A DNA stretch of 10,954 nucleotides from Acidobacteriota bacterium (GTDB lineage Bacteria; Acidobacteriota; Terriglobia; Terriglobales; Acidobacteriaceae). The stretch is taken from positions 1-10,954 of the forward strand of contig JAJXUS010000027.1 of the NCBI GenBank assembly GCA_021782675.1, read 5' to 3'. Below, in pieces: positions 6,081 to 10,954 of the stretch. The notes under the pieces were generated by a model that worked only from the letters and a program-made list of their open reading frames with translations, searched no databases and had not been told where the DNA came from. The translations under genes were made by a program, and so were the position numbers. Positions within the stretch are counted from its first letter, which is position 1. Every line of letters starts with the position of its first letter.

Positions 6081-7390
6081 GCGCGATTCTGATTCGAGGC
6101 GGACGGCTGATCGACCCCGCAGCGGGGATCGACGCGACGCGCGACCTGTTACTGGAGCAGGGCCTTGTCGCCGCAGTGGGCGCACCCGGAGCGCTGGATG
6201 CTGCTGCGCGCGAGCGCCATGCCACCGCTCTTGACGCAACGGGCCGCGTCGTTGCGCCCGGCTTCATCGACATACACGTCCACCTGCGGGAACCTGGGCA
6301 GGCGTACAAGGAGACCATCGCCAGCGGAACACGCGCCGCGGCGGCCGGCGGCTTCACGACCGTCTGCGCCATGCCGAACACCACGCCGGTGAACGATTCG
6401 CCGGAGATCACCCGCTGGATGCAGGCCCCGGAGCGCAACGCGGCGATTCGCGTGCTGCCCATCGCCGCCGCCACGCGCGGCAGCATGGGCGAGCAGCTTA
6501 CGGACTACGCAGCCCTGAAAGCGGCGGGCGCGGTTGCAATCTCCGACGACGGCAAGCCGATCCTCGGCGACGCCATCATGCGCGATGCGCTGGCGCTTGG
6601 GGCTCGCGTGGGATTGCCCGTCATCCAGCACGCGGAGAACACCGACTGCACTCACGGCGCCAGCATGAACCTGGGCGCGCTCTCATTCCGGCTTGGCCTG
6701 CGGGGCATGTCTGTGGAGGCCGAGAGCAGCATCGTCGAACGCGATATCGCCCTGTTGGCCACGATGCGCGATACACCTGCGCACCTGCACGTCGCGCATC
6801 TCTCGACCGCGGCTGCCCTGGACGCCGTGCGCCGCGCCAAGGCAGAGGGTCTGCGCGTCACCTGCGAGGTGGCGCCGCACCACTTTGCGCTCACCGAGCA
6901 GGCCATCGGCGACTATGACACGCACGCCAAGATGAACCCTCCGCTGCGCAGCGAGCAGGATCGCCTGGCGCTGATCGCCGGTTTGGCGGACGGCACCGTG
7001 GACGCCATCGCCACCGATCATGCGCCGCACGCGCCGCATGAAAAGGAGCAGGAGTTTGAGCGGACGCCGAACGGCATCACCGGGCTGGAAACAGCCCTCG
7101 GGCTCTCGCTGCAGACGCTGCATCACGAGCACAACATTCCGCTGGCTCGGATCGTTGAACTGCTGACCAGCGGCCCGGCGCGCGTGCTGCATCTGGCGCA
7201 GTGCGGCTCCCTTATCAAAGGCCGCCCGGCGGACCTGGTCATCTTCTCCCCGGATGAAACGTGGACCTATGCAACGTCCCACTCCCTCTCGAAAAATTCC
7301 CCGTTCCTGGGGTGGGATCTCCCCGGCCGCGTCTACGCGACGATTTTTGGCGGCTGGGTATTGGATCCGGCAAAATCCGCAGGCGCATAA
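6077..7390 (+). CDS. pyrC: Dihydroorotase, class I
   Basis: PyrC is an amidohydrolase that cyclises N-carbamoylaspartate to dihydroorotate, the third step of UMP synthesis. Its 437 residues fit the class I (bacterial long-form) family. Metal and substrate residues are visible: GFIDIHVHLREPG with His67, His69 and Arg71; MPNTTP (Asn101); ISDDG with Asp158; VIQHAENTD with His185; HVAHLST with His241; and ATDHAPH with Asp314. The active site is therefore complete and the enzyme probably functional, unlike the inactive homologues that partner some ATCases. The ATG overlaps the pyrB stop (ATGA), indicating translational coupling. Upstream purines (GAGGAAAGCGAG) may assist initiation. A palindrome with a T-tract follows 12 bp after the stop and probably ends the operon. 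Confidence 0.95.
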   Translation: MSAILIRGGRLIDPAAGIDATRDLLLEQGLVAAVGAPGALDAAARERHATALDATGRVVAPGFIDIHVHLREPGQAYKETIASGTRAAAAGGFTTVCAMPNTTPVNDSPEITRWMQAPERNAAIRVLPIAAATRGSMGEQLTDYAALKAAGAVAISDDGKPILGDAIMRDALALGARVGLPVIQHAENTDCTHGASMNLGALSFRLGLRGMSVEAESSIVERDIALLATMRDTPAHLHVAHLSTAAALDAVRRAKAEGLRVTCEVAPHHFALTEQAIGDYDTHAKMNPPLRSEQDRLALIAGLADGTVDAIATDHAPHAPHEKEQEFERTPNGITGLETALGLSLQTLHHEHNIPLARIVELLTSGPARVLHLAQCGSLIKGRPADLVIFSPDETWTYATSHSLSKNSPFLGWDLPGRVYATIFGGWVLDPAKSAGA

Positions 7391-7402
7391 GAACGCATAA
7401 TT

Positions 7403-7426
7403 CCGTATTAATACGGTTTGTTTTTT
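7403..7426 (+). terminator. Putative intrinsic terminator after pyrC
   Basis: A perfect 14-bp palindrome (CCGTATTAATACGG, 7403-7416) is followed by TTTGTTTTTT. It can fold as a 5-bp stem with a TTAA loop before the U-run. The stem is short and AT-rich for this GC-rich genome, so termination may be weak. Because it sits just upstream of the next gene's start it could instead be, or also serve as, a protein-binding dyad. Two CGCATAA copies, one containing the pyrC stop, precede it with a 10-bp period. Confidence 0.5.
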
Positions 7427-7446
7427 GCAGGCAAGTCGAATAGATT
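7418..7446 (+). promoter_or_regulatory. Weak candidate promoter for the outer-membrane-type gene
   Basis: TTGTTT (7418-7423) and TAGATT (7441-7446) lie 17 bp apart, with the ATG 9 nt after the -10. The start has no Shine-Dalgarno sequence, so a leaderless transcript is plausible. The -10 overlaps a small dyad CGAAT-ag-ATTCG (7437-7448). The -35 would overlap the T-tract of the pyrC terminator. Confidence 0.25.
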
Positions 7447-7455
7447 CGCCGTTGC

Positions 7456-8325
7456 ATGGTACGCTTCTACAAGAAAATTCCACCGCACCAACTGCAGCGT
7501 TATGGATTGCGTTCTGTCCTGGTGCTGCTCGTCGTATTGGCCGCCGCCCGGCCGGCGCCCGCGCAGGAGAGCTTCACCGCGCGATGGCTGCACATGGTCA
7601 CCACAACCCAGAACCGTCAGCCGCACTGGGTCACGCCCCTCGTGCTGGTCACGCCCCGGCTGGAGCAGGAGTTTCGCGCAGATTTTGTCCGCCAGCTTTT
7701 GCCCGGCGGCCAGCAGACATGGATCTACGACAACGGCAAAGGGCTGGAGCTGATTCCCGCGCCCCGCATTGAGCTGCTCTTCAATGCCGCGCCTTATCTG
7801 CAGCATTCGCAGCCAAACACGCCGGATGGCTTCGGCGATGCCAGTTTTCTGATGAAATATCGCATTCTGGCCCGCAACGAACAGACCGGCAACTACATTT
7901 TGACCGCGTTTTTCGGCGGCAGCGTCCCCACCGGCTCGTACAAAAATGGCGCAGTCAGCGCGACACTGACCCCGACCCTGGCTGGCGGCAAAGGCTGGGG
8001 CCGGTTTGACGTGGAGTCCACGCTGGGCGGAATCCTCCCGGTCGACAGTGTGAAGCAGGCCGGGCGCACCATCCTTTGGAACACCGTGGCGCAAGAACAT
8101 CTGGGCAAATATCTCTGGCCTGAACTGGAAGCGAATGCGGCCTTCTTCTCAGGAGGGCCCAACGATGGCAAGATTGATTTATTCCTGACCCCAGGCGTCA
8201 TGTTCGGCCGGTTTCCCATTCACAACCGCGTGGGCATCACCTTCGGTAGCGGCATACAGATCGCCACGACACGTTTCCACCCGTACAACCACGCACTCAT
8301 CTTCACAGGGCGAATTCCCTTTTAA
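7456..8325 (+). CDS. Outer-membrane-type beta-barrel protein (MetA-pathway/transporter-like), function unknown
   Basis: This is a 289-residue exported protein. Basic residues, a hydrophobic core (LRSVLVLLVVLAAA) and APAQ|ES form a signal peptide cleaved near residue 37. The mature part consists of alternating short amphipathic strands separated by Gly/Asn/Pro turns, for example RIELLFNAAPYLQH, GDASFLMKYRILA, YILTAFFGGSVPTG and VGITFGSGIQIAT. It ends in Phe (GRIPF), the usual terminal residue of outer-membrane barrels recognised by BamA. The pattern, including 'GFGDASFLMKYRI', resembles proteins annotated as putative MetA-pathway of phenol degradation or transporter-like porins (PF13557 type), but this is a by-eye judgement. 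No link to phenol metabolism exists nearby. The ATG at 7456 has no Shine-Dalgarno. The stop overlaps that of the convergent downstream gene by 2 bases. Secretion is well supported; the family is tentative. Confidence 0.75.
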   Translation: MVRFYKKIPPHQLQRYGLRSVLVLLVVLAAARPAPAQESFTARWLHMVTTTQNRQPHWVTPLVLVTPRLEQEFRADFVRQLLPGGQQTWIYDNGKGLELIPAPRIELLFNAAPYLQHSQPNTPDGFGDASFLMKYRILARNEQTGNYILTAFFGGSVPTGSYKNGAVSATLTPTLAGGKGWGRFDVESTLGGILPVDSVKQAGRTILWNTVAQEHLGKYLWPELEANAAFFSGGPNDGKIDLFLTPGVMFGRFPIHNRVGITFGSGIQIATTRFHPYNHALIFTGRIPF

Positions 8326-8759
8326 GAGCGCGGAGCCGGAGCCGGCCAGCCCTTGGCTTCGGCCCGCAGCCCATAAGCCCCCAGCAATGCGGGTATGGCG
8401 CCGGCTAGGAATAGTAGCGCCAGATTGACGGGCCCGTGGGCAGCCAGCCGGCCAGAAGCCTGCGCGGCGATGGCAAACATCAAAAGCACCACGCCACCCG
8501 CGAGCAGCGCGAGCGATGCCAGTTTACGCCGGTAGAACGCTCCGGCGGATCCTGCCAGCGACAGGAAGCCACTCGCAGCGGTGAGAAAGACCTCGGGCCA
8601 TGAGCTGCCCTGAATGCTGGTGAGAGCCGTCACCGGGCAGTAGACGATGTTGGCCAGCCCCCAGAAGATTCCCAGAACGAAGGCGGTGCGGCCCCAGAAG
8701 AGATGCAGCGCAGCCGTTTGGCTGCGCCGCGGAGAGACTGGTTGGGAATCGTCGGCCAA
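8322..8759 (-). CDS. Small four-helix membrane protein, function unknown
   Basis: This 145-residue protein is almost entirely hydrophobic, with four likely membrane helices at about residues 20-46, 56-76, 80-101 and 111-131. Short charged loops follow the second and fourth (FYRRK, LRAEAKG). No catalytic motif or recognisable family signature is seen. The only usable start of this frame is TTG at 8757-8759, without a convincing ribosome binding site. No in-frame ATG, GTG or TTG occurs before the first helix ends, so the start is either TTG or a rarer codon. The stop (TTA on the plus strand, 8322-8324) overlaps the stop of the upstream convergent gene. It lies downstream of the cox genes in the same direction, but 172 bp and a dispersed repeat separate them, so it is probably not part of that operon. 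Coding status is supported by clean membrane topology and convergent packing. Confidence 0.65.
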   Translation of the reverse strand: MADDSQPVSPRRSQTAALHLFWGRTAFVLGIFWGLANIVYCPVTALTSIQGSSWPEVFLTAASGFLSLAGSAGAFYRRKLASLALLAGGVVLLMFAIAAQASGRLAAHGPVNLALLFLAGAIPALLGAYGLRAEAKGWPAPAPRS

Positions 8760-8809
8760 AGGGTTGGATGAAGCTATCGCATTTTCACTGTTGCCGTGGT
8801 GTACGGTTC

Positions 8810-8897
8810 GTCATTCTGAGCGTAGCGAAGAATCCGGGCATTGTCTTTTCTCCGCCATACAGAGATCCGTCGCATCGCTCAGGCTGACATATGGCGG
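8810..8897. repeat. Dispersed intergenic inverted repeat ('HSERSEES' type) with a nested terminal inverted repeat
   Basis: The left half (8810-8834) contains TCATTCTGAGCG and GCGAAGAATC. The right half (8864-8888) is its imperfect reverse complement, containing GATCCGTCGCATCGCTCAGG and TGAC. Matched blocks are GTCA/TGAC, CTGAGCG/CGCTCAG and GCGA/TCGC. Translated on the plus strand the left half gives HSERSEES, known as a spurious peptide from dispersed repeats in many acidobacterial and other genomes. The right half is also enclosed by a perfect 8-bp pair, CCGCCATA (8852-8859) and TATGGCGG (8890-8897). The element fills the non-coding stretch between coxD and the downstream membrane gene, where its hairpin could end cox transcription or stabilise the mRNA. 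Structure is directly seen; dispersal is from general knowledge. Confidence 0.75.
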
Positions 8898-8931
8898 TGC
8901 ACTCGCGCTTTACATCAATGGGAAAACTGCT

Positions 8932-9270
8932 CTAGAAGCGTCCCCAGGCGCGGGAGATATAGTCGGTCATCGTGAGGCTGATGAGCAGCATGAACGTGAA
9001 TAACCCGGCGCCGACGGTCATCTTCAGCAGGCGGGAGCTGTAGTGGATGTGCATAAAGAAAAGCACGACCAGGGAAGCCTTGAAGCAGGCGATGGCCAGA
9101 GCGATCACCGCATTGAACACGCCGAGATCCACATACGACATGCCAGTGGTCAAAGCCGTAAGGGCCAGCAGCGAGAGAAAGATCGCGATATATAACGGTG
9201 GCCGGACAATGTGCATCTCGCCCGCGTGCTCGGCCCGGTCGTGATCGAGAGATCGGTTGTGCGTGTCCAT
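8932..9270 (-). CDS. coxD: Cytochrome c oxidase subunit IV (prokaryotic COX4 type)
   Basis: This 112-residue inner-membrane protein has three hydrophobic helices at about residues 25-44, 50-72 and 83-103. The order and loop signature (FNAVIALAIACFKASLVVLFFMHIHYSSRLLK) are typical of the prokaryotic subunit IV / COX4_pro family. That family caps the oxidase core and is thought to help assembly. The helix 2 stretch CFKASLVVLFFMH is the family's most recognisable part. The N-terminal 20 residues are polar and His/Asp-rich. The ATG at 9268-9270 is set by AGGAGC 5 nt upstream. It follows coxC by 49 bp in the same direction, as in caa3-type operons (I-III-IV order), and is the last cox gene before the dispersed repeat. 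Some genomes call this gene ctaF. Confidence 0.88.
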   Translation of the reverse strand: MDTHNRSLDHDRAEHAGEMHIVRPPLYIAIFLSLLALTALTTGMSYVDLGVFNAVIALAIACFKASLVVLFFMHIHYSSRLLKMTVGAGLFTFMLLISLTMTDYISRAWGRF

Positions 9271-9275
9271 CCAAA

Positions 9276-9281
9276 GCTCCT
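9276..9281 (-). promoter_or_regulatory. Ribosome binding site of coxD
   Basis: AGGAGC on the minus strand lies 5 nt before the ATG at 9268-9270. Its presence in the 49-bp gap after coxC indicates independent translation initiation of coxD within the same transcript. Confidence 0.65.
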
Positions 9282-9319
9282 AATGTAAGGAGAGCCGCAT
9301 GGCCCTCGATGCCTGGTCG

Positions 9320-10054
9320 TTATCGATACCGGCTGATCAGATAGAGCAGCGGGAACAGGAAGATCCAGATGATGTCGACAAAGTGCCAGTACAGACCAAA
9401 GTTCTCAATCGGCATCACGTGACCTTCCGTATAGGCACCCTTGTAGGCGCGCCATAGCAGAAAGAACAGCAGCGAGATGCCAATAATCATGTGCAGGGCG
9501 TGCATGCCCGTCATCAGGAAGTACAGCGAGAAGTAGAGCTGCGTCTTTTCCGCCATATCGGGCGTAAGTGCCAGCGCCTTCGGGTTCGACGGATGAACAA
9601 ATTCCTCGATGGAGAACGACGGACCCGGTACGTGGTGGTCGACGAACTTCTGGTGATATTCGACACCCTTGATGCCCAGAAAGACGAATCCGAGGACGAT
9701 CGTGCATGCCAGAAAAAACATCAGCATGCCGCGCCGGCGGATTTCGGCGGCGTAGACCGACATCGCCATCGTGAAGCTGGAGGCAATCAGAACGGCGGTG
9801 TTCGTGGTTCCCAGCGTGATGTCCAGCGTATTGCTGCCGGCCACGAAGGCTGGGTGATACCAGTTGCGGAAGATGAGATAGGCGCAAAACATGCCGCCGA
9901 AGAACATCACTTCCGTCAGCAGGAAGACCCACATGCCGAAGTTTGCGGCTTCACGCTGCTGGCTCACCGACTCAAAGTGGTGACGCAGAAACGGCGGGTG
10001 GCCGTGCTCTGCGGGCAGCGTATCGGTCGCGGATGCGTAGGCTTGGCTATCCAA
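9320..10054 (-). CDS. coxC: Cytochrome c oxidase subunit III
   Basis: This is a 244-residue core subunit of the aa3/caa3 terminal oxidase in the inner membrane. Five helices are visible at about residues 39-62, 84-103, 109-129, 173-201 and 219-240. This matches the short bacterial form that lacks the first two helices of the seven-helix mitochondrial protein. Family marks are [14 protein letters not shown] with the conserved Glu48, [43 protein letters not shown] and the C-terminal [20 protein letters not shown]. Subunit III sustains proton uptake and stabilises subunit I. Translation starts at TTG (10052-10054), 7 nt after GAGGTG; no ATG lies upstream of the first helix. The start lies inside the last codons of coxA (8-base overlap), so the two are probably translationally coupled. 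Also called ctaE. Confidence 0.95.
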   Translation of the reverse strand: MDSQAYASATDTLPAEHGHPPFLRHHFESVSQQREAANFGMWVFLLTEVMFFGGMFCAYLIFRNWYHPAFVAGSNTLDITLGTTNTAVLIASSFTMAMSVYAAEIRRRGMLMFFLACTIVLGFVFLGIKGVEYHQKFVDHHVPGPSFSIEEFVHPSNPKALALTPDMAEKTQLYFSLYFLMTGMHALHMIIGISLLFFLLWRAYKGAYTEGHVMPIENFGLYWHFVDIIWIFLFPLLYLISRYR

Positions 10055-10954
10055 CGGTCTGCACCTCGTGCTGGGTCTTGTTCGCCAGCCATTCGTAGTC
10101 GTACGCTTCGTGATCCATGATTGGAATTTCGACGAAGTTTTCGGTCAGCGGTGGCGACTGAATCTGCCACTCCAGTCCGGTCGCCTGCCAGGGATTGTCG
10201 CCCGCAATCTTTCCGTAGATCAGGCTCCACGGCAGGTAGAACAGTGGGAGCAGATAACCGATGCCCAGGATGGAGGCGCCGGCAGTCGAGAACACGTTAA
10301 GTACTTGAAAATCCGCCGGGTAGGCTGCATACCGCCGTGGCATGCCCAGATACCCGAGCAAAAACTGCGGGAAGAAGGTAACGATGAAGCCGATGAAGGT
10401 GACGACGGCCGCCAGCTTGGAGATGGCCTCCGGATACATGCGTCCGGTCATCTTTGGCCACCAGAAGTGAATACCAGCCAGATATGCCATCAGCATGCCG
10501 CCGACCATTACGAAATGGAAATGGGCGACTACGAAGTAGGTCTCCGTCAGGTGAATGTCCATACCCATCGTGGCGAGGAAGACGCCGGTAAGACCGCCGA
10601 TGGTGAACAGCCCGAAGAAGCCGAAGGCATACAGCATGGGCGTTTCAAAAGTGATGGAACCCTGGTACATGGTCATCGCCCAGTTGAAAATCTTGATGGC
10701 GGAGGGTACAGCGACCAGCATCGTAAGCAATGAAAAGACCAGTGCGGAGTACTGGCTGACGCCCATGATGAACATGTGGTGTTCCCAGACCAGGAACCCG
10801 AAGACGGCAATAGCGACAGACGAAAATGCCACTGCGGTATAGCCGAAAACACGCTTGCGCGAGAAGGTGCTGATGACCTCCGAGATGACCGCCATGCCCG
10901 GCAGAATCATGATGTAAACCGCTGGGTGCGAGTAGAACCAGAAGAGGTGCTGGA
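10047..10954 (-). CDS. coxA: Cytochrome c oxidase subunit I, C-terminal part (cut by window end), A2-type
   Basis: This is the catalytic subunit reducing O2 to water and pumping protons. Roughly the C-terminal 301 residues are present, from helix VI onward; the frame runs off the window at 10954. It begins [19 protein letters not shown]. Visible ligands and channel residues are the CuB His and cross-linked Tyr in SHPAVY, the CuB His pair in WEHHMF, the K-channel Lys in [10 protein letters not shown], and the haem a3 and haem a His in VVAHFHFVM. Near the C-terminus are [10 protein letters not shown] and a long polar tail. The classical helix VI Glu (GHPEVY) is replaced by YSHPAVY, the mark of A2-type oxidases such as those of Thermus and Rhodothermus caa3. 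The stop (10047-10049) overlaps the coxC start. Subunit II should lie upstream, outside the window. Also called ctaD. Confidence 0.95.
   Translation of the reverse strand, partial: QHLFWFYSHPAVYIMILPGMAVISEVISTFSRKRVFGYTAVAFSSVAIAVFGFLVWEHHMFIMGVSQYSALVFSLLTMLVAVPSAIKIFNWAMTMYQGSITFETPMLYAFGFFGLFTIGGLTGVFLATMGMDIHLTETYFVVAHFHFVMVGGMLMAYLAGIHFWWPKMTGRMYPEAISKLAAVVTFIGFIVTFFPQFLLGYLGMPRRYAAYPADFQVLNVFSTAGASILGIGYLLPLFYLPWSLIYGKIAGDNPWQATGLEWQIQSPPLTENFVEIPIMDHEAYDYEWLANKTQHEVQTVG
10062..10067 (-). promoter_or_regulatory. Ribosome binding site of coxC
   Basis: GAGGTG on the minus strand, within the end of coxA, lies 7 nt before the TTG at 10052-10054. It decides for TTG as the coxC initiator and implies coupling to coxA translation. 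Confidence 0.6.

Noticed and set aside
8647..9003. A 118-residue plus-strand open frame containing HSERSEES
   Set aside because: The peptide is the translation of a dispersed non-coding repeat, and the ends are antisense to the membrane protein and coxD genes.

Overview
The window looks like chromosomal DNA from a GC-rich bacterium, most likely an Acidobacteriota (Terriglobia/Acidobacteriaceae-like) genome. The reasons are indirect. GC content is high; a pyrR-pyrB-pyrC operon sits beside small envelope genes; there is a FecR/DUF6600-type secreted protein with a proline-rich tail; and there is an intergenic repeat whose translation reads HSERSEES, a sequence often seen dispersed in acidobacterial and some other genomes. 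No tRNA, rRNA, CRISPR array or intact insertion sequence is visible.

Layout. (1) 1-180 (+) is the zinc-ribbon end of a serine recombinase. It breaks off abruptly into the 3' end of an oppositely oriented MerR-family regulator (78-749, -). (2) 993-2861 (-) is a secreted FecR/DUF6600 protein. It is divergent from a small lipoprotein gene (2966-3610, +) across a 104 bp intergenic region. (3) 3670-4335 (+) is a zinc-ribbon membrane protein. (4) 4424-7390 (+) is the pyrimidine operon pyrR-pyrB-pyrC, tightly packed (7 bp gap, then an ATGA overlap) and followed by a palindrome plus T-tract. (5) 7456-8325 (+) is an outer-membrane-type protein whose stop codon overlaps the stop of a convergent four-helix membrane protein (8322-8759, -). 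(6) 8760-8931 is non-coding and carries the dispersed inverted repeat. (7) 8932-10954 (-) is the distal part of a cytochrome c oxidase operon, in the order coxA (cut by the window edge), coxC, coxD. Its subunit I carries YSHPAVY in place of the classical GHPEVY, which marks an A2-type (caa3-like) haem-copper oxidase.

How the genes work together. pyrB and pyrC catalyse steps 2 and 3 of de novo UMP synthesis, and pyrR is their usual uracil/UMP-responsive regulator and salvage enzyme. The only promoter I can propose for pyrR leaves almost no leader, so classical PyrR attenuation upstream of pyrR is hard to place. The cox genes encode the terminal oxidase of the aerobic chain; subunit II would be expected upstream, outside the window. 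The rest are envelope or regulatory genes of unknown specific role.

I see no convincing complete new system here. The points most worth a second look are the recombinase/MerR junction, the nested inverted repeat at 8810-8897, the leaderless-looking starts including pyrR, and the A2-type oxidase signature.
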